64,000 bases of DNA, from NCBI RefSeq assembly GCF_001053095.1, contig NZ_CGBP01000006.1, positions 1 to 64,000 on the forward strand, read 5' to 3'. The notes beneath the pieces are model-generated. The model was given only the letters and a program-made list of their open reading frames with translations, was not told where the DNA came from and made no database searches. Positions within the stretch are counted from its first letter, which is position 1. Each line of letters begins with the position of its first letter. Shown one piece after another: positions 50,912 through 61,890 of this stretch. The stretch is from Yersinia similis (GTDB lineage: Bacteria > Pseudomonadota > Gammaproteobacteria > Enterobacterales > Enterobacteriaceae). The position numbers and the translations under genes are program-made.

Positions 50912-52615
50912 ATGCGCATTATTCACCGGCTTACCCAATATGAGCGTTTGTATCAAAAATTTGGTGACCACCTAGTTGCGACTACCGTGGGTGACGTGGC
51001 GAGTTTACTCTTTTGTAGCGAACGGCATGCCCGTACCCTGATTCAGCAACTACAGATGAAGAGTTGGCTCAGCTGGCATTCACAGGTGGGCAGAGGGAAA
51101 CGAGCGCAACTGCAATGCCTGAAAAAACCTGATGTATTACGGGCTATTTACCTGCAACAGTTCCTTGAACAAGGCGATCATCAGGCGGCATTCTCATTAG
51201 CGCAATTGGAACCAGAACGCCTACAAACCTTACTTACCCCCCATATGGGCGGACAATGGCAAGCAGATAGCCCTATTCTGCGTATCCCCTACTACCGCGA
51301 ACTGGAACCGCTTAATCCCATGAATGCTACAGGGCGGGCAGAACAGCACCTGATTTATACTTTGCATGCCGGACTGACACGGTTTAATACAGGCGACCCG
51401 TTGCCTAAACCTGATTTGGCTCATCACTGGCAAATCAGCGCAGATGGCTTAACCTGGCAGTTCTTCTTGCGCAGCCAATTACGTTGGCATAATGGCGACC
51501 ACATTCATGGTAAGCAATTATTGCAAACACTGACGATTCTGCGCGCAAACCGACGTAGCCAACCCAGTTTTGCTAATATTGTTACTATTACTCTTCCCCA
51601 CGCTTTATGCCTACAATTTACCCTTTCCCAACCAGATTATTGGCTAGCACACCGACTGGCTGATTTGCCCTGTAGGCTTTTTCATCCAGACGATCCCTTT
51701 TTGGGTGCCGGCCCCTTTAAATTAGCGACCTTTGATAAACATTTAGTTCGGCTAGAACAGCACGAATTTTACCATTTGCAACACCCTTATCTGGATATTA
51801 TCGAGTACTGGATAACCCCTAGCCTGACGGTGAATTCAACAAATGGCAGTTGCCAGCATCCGGTTCGCATCACCATCGGGCAAGAGGAAGAGTTCCCACT
51901 GGCCCACCCCGTACAACGCAGCATGAGCCTCGGTTTCTGCTATCTGGCTATTAATCGTCATCGTAGCAATCTCTCTCCACAGCAAATAACCAAGCTACTG
52001 ATGTTAGTCCAAACCTCGAGCATATTAGAGGCGCTTTCCATCAGCCGTGACGTAATAACGCCCTGCCATGAAATCCTTCCGGGCTGGCCTATTCCACAGT
52101 TTACGACGGATGAAAACCCACCCCTTCCAGACTGTTTGGTTCTGACCTATCAACCACCGATGGAGCTTGAGAGCGTCGCTGAGCAACTAAAAGTGGCACT
52201 AGCAGCTCATGGCTGTACATTAGAGATCCGCGCCTGCCATGATAAACAGTGGCAAGATGCTGACAAAATTAAAGAGAGTGATTTACTTTTGGCCGATCAT
52301 TTAGTCGGTGAATCGCCAGAAGCCACAATGGAGAGCTGGCTACGGCTGGACCCTCTGTGGCGCGGAATTTTACAGAACGAACAGTGGAACCAGCAGCAAA
52401 AGACGCTGACATTCATTCAGCAGATAGAAAGTGCGCCAGAGCGTTTTCGCCAATTACAAGCTCATTACAATGACCTGATGTTAGCGGGACTGATTTTGCC
52501 GCTGTTTAACTATGAATATCAGGTCAACGCCCCACCACGTATCAATGGGGTTACATTAACGGCCTATGGTTGGTTCGATTTCTGTCAAGCCTGGCTACCG
52601 CCAATAACGAATTAA
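50912..52615 (+). CDS. ybaE: YbaE, SgrR-type regulator with solute-binding domain
   Basis: YbaE is similar to SgrR. The N-terminal winged helix (residues 1-85, QYERLYQKFGDHLVATTVGDVASLLFCSERHAR) is followed by a periplasmic-type peptide-binding fold (residues 150-560). It has no signal peptide, so it is a cytosolic sensor, presumably of a small ligand. Length is 567 against 566 in E. coli. The order cof, ybaE, queC is conserved. Confidence 0.87.
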   Translation: MRIIHRLTQYERLYQKFGDHLVATTVGDVASLLFCSERHARTLIQQLQMKSWLSWHSQVGRGKRAQLQCLKKPDVLRAIYLQQFLEQGDHQAAFSLAQLEPERLQTLLTPHMGGQWQADSPILRIPYYRELEPLNPMNATGRAEQHLIYTLHAGLTRFNTGDPLPKPDLAHHWQISADGLTWQFFLRSQLRWHNGDHIHGKQLLQTLTILRANRRSQPSFANIVTITLPHALCLQFTLSQPDYWLAHRLADLPCRLFHPDDPFLGAGPFKLATFDKHLVRLEQHEFYHLQHPYLDIIEYWITPSLTVNSTNGSCQHPVRITIGQEEEFPLAHPVQRSMSLGFCYLAINRHRSNLSPQQITKLLMLVQTSSILEALSISRDVITPCHEILPGWPIPQFTTDENPPLPDCLVLTYQPPMELESVAEQLKVALAAHGCTLEIRACHDKQWQDADKIKESDLLLADHLVGESPEATMESWLRLDPLWRGILQNEQWNQQQKTLTFIQQIESAPERFRQLQAHYNDLMLAGLILPLFNYEYQVNAPPRINGVTLTAYGWFDFCQAWLPPITN

Positions 52616-52657
52616 TGGCTACTATAGCTAATAGGCAATTAGCTATAACGTTAAGCG

Positions 52658-52689
52658 GGCATAGCGGCATAGCGGCATAGCGGCATAGC
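52658..52689. repeat. 8-bp tandem repeat, four copies
   Basis: GGCATAGC is repeated four times in perfect tandem, between ybaE and queC. It is probably variable in copy number. Confidence 0.85.
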
Positions 52690-52861
52690 AATCATAATCA
52701 GCCACCGGTTCTAATCTCTAACGCTAACAGCACAATGACAAGCAACCCAATGGAGGGTTACTACCCTTCTGCGTTTTAACTGAGTAACATACTGTCAGTT
52801 CTTAATTTATGCTGCCGGATTAGCCCAATCATTGTTACCCGCAGCCGTACGAGGTTACCGA

Positions 52862-53560
52862 ATGAAACGTGCCGTAGTTGTTTTTAGTGGTGGGCAAGAC
52901 TCCACCACCTGCTTAATTCAAGCGTTACAGCAATATGACGAAGTACATTGCATTACCTTCGATTACGGCCAACGCCACCGTACGGAAATAGATGTTGCCC
53001 GCAAACTTGCACTCCAACTAGGTGCCACAGCACATAAAGTGCTGGATGTCGGCATGCTGAACGAACTGGCCGTCAGCAGCCTGACTCGTGACAGTATTCC
53101 TATCCCGCCATATGATGCCAACGCTGAGGGTGCATTACCCAGCACTTTTGTCCCTGGGCGTAACATACTGTTTCTCACCTTAGCCTCTATTTATGCGTAT
53201 CAAGTACAAGCCCAAGCCGTTATCACCGGTGTTTGCGAGACTGACTTCTCTGGCTATCCGGATTGCCGCGATGAGTTTGTTAAGGCATTGAACCACGCTA
53301 TCGATTTAGGCATTGGCCGGGATATCGCTTTTATCACTCCTCTAATGTGGCTTGATAAAGCCGAAACGTGGGCGCTAGCCGATTACTATCAACAATTGGA
53401 GCTCATTCGCCACCATACACTGACTTGTTACAACGGAATTAAAGGGGACGGCTGTGGCCAATGTGCTGCCTGTCACCTACGAGCTAAAGGCCTGGCATCT
53501 TATCTGGCGAATAAACAGCAGGTTATATTAAGCCTCAAACAAAAGGTTGGGTTGGCCTAA
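52862..53560 (+). CDS. queC: 7-cyano-7-deazaguanine synthase QueC
   Basis: QueC makes preQ0, the precursor of queuosine in tRNA. The 232 residues start at the ATG at 52862. The PP-loop motif is [12 protein letters not shown] at residues 6-17, and the zinc cysteines are in [18 protein letters not shown] near residue 190. An upstream in-frame ATG at 52832 adds residues not in the family. No preQ1 riboswitch is visible upstream. Confidence 0.96.
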   Translation: MKRAVVVFSGGQDSTTCLIQALQQYDEVHCITFDYGQRHRTEIDVARKLALQLGATAHKVLDVGMLNELAVSSLTRDSIPIPPYDANAEGALPSTFVPGRNILFLTLASIYAYQVQAQAVITGVCETDFSGYPDCRDEFVKALNHAIDLGIGRDIAFITPLMWLDKAETWALADYYQQLELIRHHTLTCYNGIKGDGCGQCAACHLRAKGLASYLANKQQVILSLKQKVGLA

Positions 53561-53562
53561 TA

Positions 53563-53772
53563 TATACCCTAAATAATTCGAGTTGCAGGAAGGCGGCAAC
53601 TGAGTAAGTCCCCAGGCGCTGACACCAGTAAGTGACTGGGGTGACAAATCTGCCGAGCCTGCCGGGGCAGATTTGAACGCTGCTTGTAGTAGCCTCATAG
53701 AAGCGAGGCCCATGGACGGGCCGAGTAACTAACGTAGCCAACGTACATGTAACTTGGAATATGAGCGGTATA
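53563..53772. repeat. ERIC element with an internal insertion
   Basis: The ends TATACCC and GCGGTATA and the core CAGTAAGTGACTGGGGTGA match ERIC. An extra stretch of about 80 bp follows the core, with its own stem AAATCTGCC/GGCAGATTT and a second small stem. It lies between queC and fadM, whose 3' ends converge. Confidence 0.85.
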
Positions 53773-53849
53773 GCAGCCTATCTATATAGTATGGCCGCAA
53801 CACACTCTCAATAACTGTTCCATTCCTCAACCGCCGTTTGGGATTAATA

Positions 53850-54257
53850 TCAAGCTACCCGATTGACTAGCTCCTCCAGTTTTTCACGTAACTCACCTTC
53901 CAGCGGCAACGCTTTCTGGCTACGTTGGTCAATACAGACGAATGTCAGTTCCGCATCAACAACTGGGATAGCGGTTGGCTCAAGCGTGATCGTATGCTTC
54001 ATCACACCACTTTTACCGTTTAGTTTAAGTAACTGGCTATCGATACGTAGCAAGTCACCTAATACAGCAGGCCGACGGTAGCTAATATTGATATTCACCA
54101 CGATAAAAGCAATTTGGCGCTCAACCATCCATTGGAATGCGGGTTGCCCATCCAGCCATTCCCAGCGAGCCTCTTCGAGAAACTCTAAGTATCGGGCATT
54201 ATTAACATGTTGAAAAACATCAATATGGAAACCCCGGACTTTAATATGAGTATGCAT
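53850..54257 (-). CDS. fadM: Acyl-CoA thioesterase FadM (YbaW)
   Basis: FadM hydrolyses long-chain acyl-CoA such as tetradecadienoyl-CoA during beta-oxidation. The 135-residue hot-dog protein starts at MHTHIKVRGFHIDVFQH. The catalytic region VFQHVNNARYLEFLEEARW is near residue 13. The start at 54275 would add six residues not in the family. It is read convergent with queC. Confidence 0.92.
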   Translation of the reverse strand: MHTHIKVRGFHIDVFQHVNNARYLEFLEEARWEWLDGQPAFQWMVERQIAFIVVNINISYRRPAVLGDLLRIDSQLLKLNGKSGVMKHTITLEPTAIPVVDAELTFVCIDQRSQKALPLEGELREKLEELVNRVA

Positions 54258-54601
54258 GGCTATGAGCTTCTCCAATCTGTGAACAAGTATGAGAGGATGA
54301 CCAACGAAACTGGTAGGACCTCAATACAAGATTAGCAGACGAAAATTACTGCATAGCGTGCTCACTATATAACCTTGATCAGAATCACAGTTTTAAATCA
54401 CCGTCCTAATCCACATAATAAAATGCTAATAATTATGTTGGTACAAGCCGCCAGACCAATACCTACCCATGGCCTGGCGGCTTGATTTACCAATTTATTG
54501 TTCTATTTATAATCCATATACCACTTTTTATAATCCAGATACCGCTTTGGCTCCTATGAAACTCATCGGCAAGCATCAGGGGCCCCCTTACGACAAGAGC
54601 A
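54258..54601. other. Intergenic region fadM-ybaV
   Basis: This 344-bp stretch holds a strong hairpin (CAAGCCGCCAG / CTGGCGGCTTG, about 54446-54485), probably the ybaV terminator. A short direct repeat of TTTATAATCCA follows near 54507-54536. The fadM promoter should be at its left side. Confidence 0.55.
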
Positions 54602-55048
54602 TCACAATTTAATCTTGTCGTTATTTCGTTCCAAGAAAGAGGGACCAAGGCCAGGCACTTCGAGTAATTGATCCACATGTGTGAATGGCCCCGACTGTTC
54701 ACGATAGGTAATGATTGCTTCCGCCTTTTTTCTGCCAATACCACTCAAAAACTGCGCTAACTGTTCAGCATTAGCGCTATTAATATTGATCTGGTGTTGT
54801 TGGTTATCTGATGCGTTAACCGAGGAACCTGCTGCTACATTTTTAGTGTTATCACTTGTCTTCTCTGCCGACTGTGCTGGCGTACCTTTTACTTTAGCGC
54901 CGTTATCTGCTGCGATATTAGAAGACTTTTTTGAGACTTTATCCTGAGTATTATCTGTGGAAGCGGCAGGAGCCGCATAAGCGAAAGAATGAATATTGAG
55001 ACCCGTTAGTAATACGGTTATGGCAAATAATTTTCCTAAAAATTTCAT
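54602..55048 (-). CDS. ybaV: YbaV, ComEA-like helix-hairpin-helix protein
   Basis: YbaV is a small secreted or periplasmic protein with a DNA-binding helix-hairpin-helix domain. The 148 residues have a signal peptide (LFAITVLLTGLNIHSFAYA), a low-complexity Ser/Thr/Ala/Lys linker (residues 27-85), and the ComEA-like domain ININSANAEQLAQFLSGIG with VPGLGPSFLE. ComEA proteins bind incoming DNA in competent bacteria; a role in DNA uptake here is unproven. The gene lies behind ppiD. Confidence 0.88.
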   Translation of the reverse strand: MKFLGKLFAITVLLTGLNIHSFAYAAPAASTDNTQDKVSKKSSNIAADNGAKVKGTPAQSAEKTSDNTKNVAAGSSVNASDNQQHQININSANAEQLAQFLSGIGRKKAEAIITYREQSGPFTHVDQLLEVPGLGPSFLERNNDKIKL

Positions 55049-55187
55049 GCTGTATCCTCCTTGTGTTTGACAGCATGGCTACCTTGCCGTACCCCTTGTC
55101 TCAGCGCAAAGGGCAGATCACAGATATGCGAAAGGTCGCCAGAGCGACCTTTCTTTTATTACATCGGTTTGCAAATGAATGCGAAGC

Positions 55188-57074
55188 TTATTGCGGTTGT
55201 TGTTGCTCTGCAGGGCCTATTTTAATGGTTGCCTGCTTATGCAGATTAGCCATCAACGCATCAAAAATCATGCTAACAGACTCTTCCTGCATCTTCTCGA
55301 TAAAGACCTTCGTTTCACTTTCCGGCAATTTACCCGGTGTCACCGATAACAGCTCGATCAATACGATGTTGCCTTGACGGTCCTGAGATAAACCATAAAC
55401 CGGCTGGTCTTTCTGTGGATGCGCCAGAGCGAAGATAGTCTGCATAAGTTGATCATCAACCGATGCATATGACAGTGTTTTCTTGTCCCCGAAGCTGATA
55501 TCAGCGGACTTCATCGCCTCTTCGCCTTTACCTTGTTTCAACGCGGTTAAGATCTTCTCACCATCCACACGCGCCTGTTGTTCCGCTTTTTGGCGTTTCA
55601 CCAGCTCACTAATTTGATCGCGAACCTGATCGAATGGCTCAATACCTTCTGGCTTGTGACCATCAATACGAATGACAAAAGCACGGTCACCATCCACGGT
55701 AATAACATCTGAGTTACTACCCGTAGAACCATTCTCACCCATCAGGCGGCCATCAAAGATTGCCTGTACTACCGGTTTGAAATTAATTTCAGCCGGTACC
55801 GTGTCACGGGTGAACCAACCTGTTTGTTGAGCTTTAATCCCCGCGACCTCTTCGGCTGAAGCCAGAGATTCGTTATCGCTAGTTGCCGCATCATTGACTT
55901 TTTGCTGTAGCGCATAATAAGCGTCAAGCGCTTTTTCCTGCTTAAGCTTTTTAGCCAACTCATCATGAACTTCTGATAGCGGTTTAACTAACTCTGGTTT
56001 GATATCATTTAAGCGAACAATTAAATAGCCGACAGAAGATTTGATCACATCAGACAGTTGGCCTTTATCGTTCAGATTGGCGACTTTCACCTCTTCAGGT
56101 GTTGTTTCTGGCTCCAGCCAACCTAGTTCGCCACCATTATTACGAGAAATAATATCGGTGGATTTTTCTTTGGCTACCGCAGCAAAATCAGCACCTTTTT
56201 TCAGCTCATCAAGCGCCGCTTTAGCTTCGGCTTCTGTTTTAAACTGAATGACGCTGTAATTACGGCGTTCAGGTTGGGTGTAACTGCTGCGGTTCTGATC
56301 GTAATACGCTGCAATATCCTCTTCAGTCACCGTGATACTGCCCTGCATTGCCGCTGCATCCATAGCAATAAAACTGACCTTCATCTGTTCCGGTGCAATG
56401 AAATTATGTTTGTTCTGATCGTAATAAGCTTGTAGCTCTTCATCAGTAACTTTCTGCTGTGCTTGAAGTGCTTTGAGGTCCAAAGTAGCCAGGCGGACGT
56501 CACGTTGCTGTAAAACCAACGCTGACATTGCCTGAACTTCAATAGGCAGCACAAAACCGGTATCACTAAAGGCTTTCAGCAATTGCTGATTGATCAGCTG
56601 CTGACGTTGCAATTGAGCAAATTGCTCTGGGGTGTAGCCCAGTTGGTTAATCAGTGCGAGATATCTGTTATTGTCGAAATGTTCACCTGTTTGGAAATCA
56701 GGTATCTGGCGGATAGACTCTTTTACTTGTTCATCGCTAACAGTCAGACCCAATTTTCTAGCATATTGGTCAAGTAACACATTGTTGATCAATTGCCCAA
56801 GCACCTGTTGACGCAACTGTTGCATGTAGCCCTCATTCGCGGCCAGCACAGAGAACTGTTCACCTAATTTTTGTTGCAGGCGACCACGTTCACTTTGCAT
56901 AGCCTGTTCTAACTGAGCCCGGCTAATGTCTTGGTCATTAACTTTGGCTGCGTAATCGTTGGAGCCACCAATCAAATAGCTGCCAACCCCAGTCAGGATA
57001 AAGGACAACATGATCAGGGCCAGAATGATTTTGAGCACGACGTTATTAGCAGCCGCGCGTAAATTGTCCATCAT
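55188..57074 (-). CDS. ppiD: Periplasmic folding chaperone PpiD
   Basis: PpiD is anchored in the inner membrane and helps proteins leaving the Sec translocon. The 628-residue protein has a short cytosolic part and one membrane helix (ILALIMLSFILTGVGSYLIGG, residues 17-37). Then come an N-terminal SurA-like helical region, a parvulin domain at about 268-355, and C-terminal parts. It lies 300 bp after hupB. A hairpin (AAAGGTCGC/GCGACCTTT, 55131-55152) follows the stop. Confidence 0.95.
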   Translation of the reverse strand: MMDNLRAAANNVVLKIILALIMLSFILTGVGSYLIGGSNDYAAKVNDQDISRAQLEQAMQSERGRLQQKLGEQFSVLAANEGYMQQLRQQVLGQLINNVLLDQYARKLGLTVSDEQVKESIRQIPDFQTGEHFDNNRYLALINQLGYTPEQFAQLQRQQLINQQLLKAFSDTGFVLPIEVQAMSALVLQQRDVRLATLDLKALQAQQKVTDEELQAYYDQNKHNFIAPEQMKVSFIAMDAAAMQGSITVTEEDIAAYYDQNRSSYTQPERRNYSVIQFKTEAEAKAALDELKKGADFAAVAKEKSTDIISRNNGGELGWLEPETTPEEVKVANLNDKGQLSDVIKSSVGYLIVRLNDIKPELVKPLSEVHDELAKKLKQEKALDAYYALQQKVNDAATSDNESLASAEEVAGIKAQQTGWFTRDTVPAEINFKPVVQAIFDGRLMGENGSTGSNSDVITVDGDRAFVIRIDGHKPEGIEPFDQVRDQISELVKRQKAEQQARVDGEKILTALKQGKGEEAMKSADISFGDKKTLSYASVDDQLMQTIFALAHPQKDQPVYGLSQDRQGNIVLIELLSVTPGKLPESETKVFIEKMQEESVSMIFDALMANLHKQATIKIGPAEQQQPQ

Positions 57075-57374
57075 AATGTGACAATACTCCGCTGTAATGT
57101 GGATTAAAACTCTTGCGCAGGTCTAAATAAAACCAGCATTCCTTGCGACAGCCCTTCGTGCTGCTGCGCGTTAAAACTGCTTACTGTGCTTTTATTACCG
57201 TTAGCCAGCCACTAAGGTTCTTTCGTCAGACTGGTATTTTACGCCAGTTCAGTAGCTAAGCGAAAAAAAAGCGCATCATAAACGATGCGCCTTGTATCTT
57301 ACCTTACCAGCTCAACTGCGTCAGGTTATTGTTTAACACAAACAATATTTGCCACAGGTGATATTTGACGCAAA
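57075..57374. other. Intergenic region ppiD-hupB
   Basis: This spacer holds the hupB terminator at 57262-57290. The 187 bp between that hairpin and ppiD should contain the ppiD promoter. I could not place it. Confidence 0.5.
57262..57290 (-). terminator. hupB terminator
   Basis: On the minus strand the stem GCGCATCGTTTATGATGCGC is followed by TTTTTTTTCG. It stands about 85 bp after the hupB stop. Confidence 0.92.
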
Positions 57375-57647
57375 TCAGTTTACTGCGTCTTTCAGGCCTT
57401 TACCGGCACGAAAACCCGGTACTTTAGCGGCTGGAATACTAATTTCTTTACCTGTCTGCGGGTTGCGGCCAGTACGTGCAGAACGCTCACGTACTGCAAA
57501 AGTACCAAAACCAACCAGAGCCACATCATCCCCTTCTTTCAAGGATTCAGTAACAGAAGTAATAATTGCATCTAACGCACGCCCAGCGGCCGCTTTAGAA
57601 ATATCAGCACCTGCGGCAATTTTGTCTATCAGTTGTGACTTATTCAC
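57375..57647 (-). CDS. hupB: Nucleoid protein HU-beta
   Basis: HU-beta is a small histone-like DNA-bending protein. The 90 residues start at GTG, as in E. coli ([20 protein letters not shown]), and carry the conserved loop [20 protein letters not shown]. It dimerises with itself or HU-alpha. It lies behind lon. Confidence 0.97.
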   Translation of the reverse strand: MNKSQLIDKIAAGADISKAAAGRALDAIITSVTESLKEGDDVALVGFGTFAVRERSARTGRNPQTGKEISIPAAKVPGFRAGKGLKDAVN

Positions 57648-57794
57648 TCTTTCATCCCCTTTAGAATTCTATCGTCGCGCCGAAAATCCCTACGGACAAC
57701 ACGACAGCGCGGCTGTTATATCAATCCTGTCCAACCTTGGCAAGCAGCCCAAGAGCTTAAAATTTTGCCGGACAGCCGAACTAACTTAGCGGCA

Positions 57795-57831
57795 CAAAAA
57801 ATAGCTGGCAAGCAGGATTTCACTTACCAGC
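57795..57831 (-). terminator. lon terminator
   Basis: On the minus strand the stem GCTGGTAAG/CTTGCCAGC with a loop is followed by TATTTTTTG. It stands about 34 bp after the lon stop. Confidence 0.85.
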
Positions 57832-57864
57832 ATTAGTTTTATCAATACTTCTTGCGATCCGTCA

Positions 57865-60219
57865 CTATTTTAGCGCTACTGGCTGGGCACCAAAGGCCGG
57901 GTGTTCCAACGCAATGGCTAAAACATCGTCAATTCGTTTAACCGGATGGATCTCCAGATCAGCTATAACATTGTCAGGAATCTCTTCCAGATCACGTTTG
58001 TTATCATCTGGAATCAACACCACTTTGATCCCACCACGGTGAGCAGCCAGTAATTTCTCTTTCAAACCGCCAATCGGCAATACTAAGCCGCGTAAGGTTA
58101 TCTCACCAGTCATCGCAACGTCAGCACGAACGGGGTTACCCGTCAGACAAGAAACCAGCGCTGTACACATTGCAATACCGGCGCTCGGACCATCTTTAGG
58201 TGTTGCCCCTTCCGGCACATGTACGTGGATGTCGCGTTTTTCGTAGAAATCAGGGTTAATGCCCAATTTATCCGCGCGCGCACGCACCACGGTCAAAGCC
58301 GCCTGAATCGACTCTTGCATTACTTCACCCAGAGAGCCGGTATAAGTCAACTTGCCTTTACCCGGAACACAAGCAGTCTCGATAGTAAGTAAGTCGCCAC
58401 CCACTTCAGTCCACGCCAAACCCGTTACCTGACCTACGCGGTTTTCAGTATCGGCACGACCATAGTCAACCTTTTGAACGCCAAGGAAATCTTTTAGGTT
58501 ATCCCCGTTGATTTCAATGTGCTTAACCGTTTTGTCCATCAGCAGATTTTTTACCGCCTTACGACACAGTTTAGAAATTTCACGTTCCAAACTGCGCACC
58601 CCAGCTTCACGGGTGTAGTAACGGATAATACTCATAATGGCGCTGTCATCAATGGTCAATTCACCTTTCTTGATGGCATTACGCTCAAATTGTTTTGGCA
58701 ACAGATGCTGCTTAGCAATATTGAGCTTCTCATCTTCGGTATAGCCGGACAGACGAATAACTTCCATACGATCCAGCAGCGGTGCTGGAATATTCATGGA
58801 ATTAGAGGTCGCAACAAACATGACATCCGAGAGATCGTAATCCACTTCCAGGTAGTGGTCGTTAAATGCAACGTTTTGCTCTGGATCCAGAACTTCCAAC
58901 AACGCAGAAGCAGGATCCCCACGCATATCCGATGCCATTTTATCGATCTCATCCAATAGGAAGAGTGGGTTTTTCACACCAACTTTCGCCATCTTCTGGA
59001 TCAACTTACCCGGCATAGAACCAATATACGTACGGCGGTGACCACGGATTTCAGCTTCATCACGCACCCCCCCCAATGCCATACGCACATACTGGCGACC
59101 CGTTGCTTTAGCAATTGACTGCCCCAGTGAGGTTTTACCGACCCCTGGAGGCCCAACCAAGCAAAGGATTGGCCCTTTAATTTTGCTGACCCGGCTCTGG
59201 ACTGCGAGATATTCCAAAATACGATCTTTAACACGCTCTAAACCGTAATGGTCGGTATCCAGAACTTCTTGTGCTTTAACCAGGTCTTTTTTAACTTTGC
59301 TGCGGCTATTCCAAGGAACCTGCAACATCCAGTCGATGTAGCCACGAACCACGGTTGCTTCCGCAGACATTGGCGACATCATTTTCAGTTTTTGCAGCTC
59401 CGCTTCGGTTTTTTCACGCGCATCTTTCGGCATTTTAGCCGCTTCAATTTTACGTTTCAGCGCTTCATGTTCGTCTGGTGTATCGTCCATCTCGCCCAGT
59501 TCTTTCTGAATAGCTTTCATTTGCTCATTCAGATAGTACTCACGCTGGCTCTTTTCCATCTGCTTTTTAACACGATTACGGATCCGCTTTTCAACCTGTA
59601 ACAGATCGATTTCCGACTCCATCATCGCCATCAAGTATTCCAGACGTTCGGTGATATCGAACATTTCCAGAACAGCTTGTTTATCATTTAACTTCAATGG
59701 CATATGTGCAGCGATGGTATCAGCAAGACGTGCCGCATCATCAATGCTGTGCAACGAAGCCAGCACTTCCGGCGGGATTTTTTTGTTCAGTTTGATATAA
59801 CCTTCAAACTGATTAATCGCGGTACGTACCAAGACTTCTTGTTCGCGATCATCCATAACGGGTGATTCAAGATATTCCGCCTGGGCAGCAAAATGCTCGC
59901 CACTGTCAGAAAGCGTGGTGATACGCGCACGCTGTAAACCTTCAACCAACACTTTTACTGTGCCGTCAGGCAACTTCAGCATTTGCAAAATCGAGGCTAC
60001 GGTACCCACCGAAAACAGATCGTTGATACCAGGCTCGTCGGTCGAAGCTTCTTTCTGCGCAACCAGCATGATTCTTTTATCATGGTCCATCGCAGCTTCC
60101 AGGCACCGAATCGACTTTTCCCGGCCAACAAATAGTGGGATCACCATATGCGGATAAACCACCACATCGCGCAGAGGCAATACGGGGATTTCTATGCGTT
60201 CGGAACGCTCAGGGTTCAT
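57865..60219 (-). CDS. lon: ATP-dependent protease La (Lon)
   Basis: Lon degrades misfolded and regulatory proteins, including Yersinia YmoA. The 784 residues from [14 protein letters not shown] (60219) match E. coli in length. The N-terminal substrate domain runs to about 300, and the AAA+ domain has Walker [13 protein letters not shown] (residue 356). The C-terminal protease has the catalytic Ser in [11 protein letters not shown] (residue 679) and Lys722. A longer in-frame start (60273) is not conserved. A sigma-32 type promoter lies 90-120 bp upstream. Confidence 0.97.
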   Translation of the reverse strand: MNPERSERIEIPVLPLRDVVVYPHMVIPLFVGREKSIRCLEAAMDHDKRIMLVAQKEASTDEPGINDLFSVGTVASILQMLKLPDGTVKVLVEGLQRARITTLSDSGEHFAAQAEYLESPVMDDREQEVLVRTAINQFEGYIKLNKKIPPEVLASLHSIDDAARLADTIAAHMPLKLNDKQAVLEMFDITERLEYLMAMMESEIDLLQVEKRIRNRVKKQMEKSQREYYLNEQMKAIQKELGEMDDTPDEHEALKRKIEAAKMPKDAREKTEAELQKLKMMSPMSAEATVVRGYIDWMLQVPWNSRSKVKKDLVKAQEVLDTDHYGLERVKDRILEYLAVQSRVSKIKGPILCLVGPPGVGKTSLGQSIAKATGRQYVRMALGGVRDEAEIRGHRRTYIGSMPGKLIQKMAKVGVKNPLFLLDEIDKMASDMRGDPASALLEVLDPEQNVAFNDHYLEVDYDLSDVMFVATSNSMNIPAPLLDRMEVIRLSGYTEDEKLNIAKQHLLPKQFERNAIKKGELTIDDSAIMSIIRYYTREAGVRSLEREISKLCRKAVKNLLMDKTVKHIEINGDNLKDFLGVQKVDYGRADTENRVGQVTGLAWTEVGGDLLTIETACVPGKGKLTYTGSLGEVMQESIQAALTVVRARADKLGINPDFYEKRDIHVHVPEGATPKDGPSAGIAMCTALVSCLTGNPVRADVAMTGEITLRGLVLPIGGLKEKLLAAHRGGIKVVLIPDDNKRDLEEIPDNVIADLEIHPVKRIDDVLAIALEHPAFGAQPVALK

Positions 60220-60309
60220 AGAGCTCTCTCTTAGTTTAGCTTCCGCCAGATTACTGGAAATCTCGTGAAACACGAGTCATCACGAGTTTCACTAAATAGG
60301 TATTTGAGT

Positions 60310-60339
60310 ATATGGGGACGAATGTCTTACATTCAACGA
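60310..60339 (-). promoter_or_regulatory. Sigma-32 type promoter of lon
   Basis: On the minus strand CGTTGAATG and CCCCATATA are spaced as in the E. coli lon heat-shock promoter, with a nearly identical -10. The leader continues to the start. Confidence 0.85.
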
Positions 60340-60349
60340 TAACAATACG

Positions 60350-60381
60350 AGGAAAAAGAAATGGGGGATAAAATCCCCCAT
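60350..60381 (-). terminator. clpX terminator
   Basis: On the minus strand the stem ATGGGGGATTTTATCCCCCAT is followed by TTCTTTTTCC. It stands about 30 bp after the clpX stop and just upstream of the lon promoter. Confidence 0.9.
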
Positions 60382-60413
60382 TGTCATACTAACTGCCTGG
60401 ACAAGCTGGTTAA

Positions 60414-61685
60414 TTATTCACCAGAAGCTTGCGCTTCGGGCTGACCATAAATCAGCATCGGCGCGGATTGACCAGCAATAACTGATTCATCCACGACCAC
60501 CTTCTCTACGCTATCCATTGATGGCAGATCATACATCGTATCCAGCAAAGCGCCTTCGACAATGGAGCGCAGGCCACGAGCACCTGTTTTACGCGCCATC
60601 GCTTTCTTGGCAATCGCAGTCAATGCTTCGTCACGGAACTCGAGCTCAACACCTTCAAGGCTGAATAATGCCTGATATTGCTTGGTCAGTGCATTTTTCG
60701 GCTCTTTAAGGATCTGAATCAGTGCGTCCTCACTCAGTTCGCTCAATGTGGCAACTACCGGCAAACGACCGATAAATTCAGGGATTAAGCCAAATTTGAT
60801 TAAGTCTTCTGGCTCAACCTGACTCAGCAACTCGCCTTCTGTTGCCTTTTCTGATTGGCCTTTTACCACTGCGCCAAAGCCGATACCGGAACCGGTATTA
60901 ATACGCTGCCCAATAACTTTGTCCAAACCGGCAAAAGCACCACCGCAGATAAACAGAATTTTGGAGGTATCAACCTGCAAAAACTCCTGCTGCGGATGCT
61001 TGCGGCCACCTTGTGGCGGCACCGCAGCAATAGTCCCTTCGATCAATTTCAGCAGAGCCTGTTGCACGCCTTCACCTGAGACATCACGGGTGATAGATGG
61101 ATTATCAGACTTACGTGAAATCTTATCAATTTCATCGATATAGACGATACCACGTTGTGCTTTCTGTACGTCGTAATCACACTTCTGTAGTAGCTTCTGA
61201 ATGATGTTTTCGACATCTTCACCCACATAGCCAGCTTCAGTCAGCGTAGTCGCGTCCGCCATAGTAAACGGCACGTCCAGGAGGCGAGCCAATGTTTCCG
61301 CCAACAGCGTTTTACCGCTACCTGTTGGACCAATCAGCAAAATATTACTTTTACCCAGTTCAATACCATTACTGGTATCACCGTTACGCAGACGCTTGTA
61401 GTGGTTATACACTGCAACTGCCAGCACTTTTTTCGCAGGTTCCTGCCCGATGACATAATCATCAAGGTGGTGACGAATTTCATGCGGTGTAGGCAGTGAA
61501 CTGCGATCCCGGTGCGGGGAAACTTCCTTGATCTCTTCGCGAATAATGTCATTGCACAAATCGACACATTCATCGCAGATATACACTGACGGCCCGGCAA
61601 TTAGCTTACGCACTTCATGCTGGCTTTTGCCGCAGAAAGAGCAATACAGCAGCTTTCCTGAACCGTCTTTGCGCTTATCTGTCAT
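60414..61685 (-). CDS. clpX: ClpX, ATPase of ClpXP
   Basis: ClpX unfolds tagged proteins, such as SsrA-tagged chains, and feeds them to ClpP. The 423-residue protein has an N-terminal zinc domain ([11 protein letters not shown] and CDECVDLC), Walker [16 protein letters not shown], and [10 protein letters not shown] ClpP-binding loop follows (IGFGAV). It lies 205 bp behind clpP and is usually co-transcribed, with lon next. Confidence 0.97.
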   Translation of the reverse strand: MTDKRKDGSGKLLYCSFCGKSQHEVRKLIAGPSVYICDECVDLCNDIIREEIKEVSPHRDRSSLPTPHEIRHHLDDYVIGQEPAKKVLAVAVYNHYKRLRNGDTSNGIELGKSNILLIGPTGSGKTLLAETLARLLDVPFTMADATTLTEAGYVGEDVENIIQKLLQKCDYDVQKAQRGIVYIDEIDKISRKSDNPSITRDVSGEGVQQALLKLIEGTIAAVPPQGGRKHPQQEFLQVDTSKILFICGGAFAGLDKVIGQRINTGSGIGFGAVVKGQSEKATEGELLSQVEPEDLIKFGLIPEFIGRLPVVATLSELSEDALIQILKEPKNALTKQYQALFSLEGVELEFRDEALTAIAKKAMARKTGARGLRSIVEGALLDTMYDLPSMDSVEKVVVDESVIAGQSAPMLIYGQPEAQASGE

Positions 61686-61890
61686 CAGTAAACCTCTTTT
61701 TCAGTATCTGCCACACCCGAAACTATGGTGGCAGGGAGACTATTCTCGCTATTTCTGGACATCACGTTAACACTCAACGGATAGCCGATATATCAGGGAG
61801 TGTTCGAACAACACGCGATTGCATCTACTCGATCCCATAATTTGTTCTATTTACATACACTATAGTATATCGGCTCGCAGAAATAATTCG

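Noticed and set aside
52690-52861. Possible preQ1 riboswitch upstream of queC
   Set aside because: No preQ1 aptamer pattern (C-rich loop with A-rich tail and pairing) could be found.
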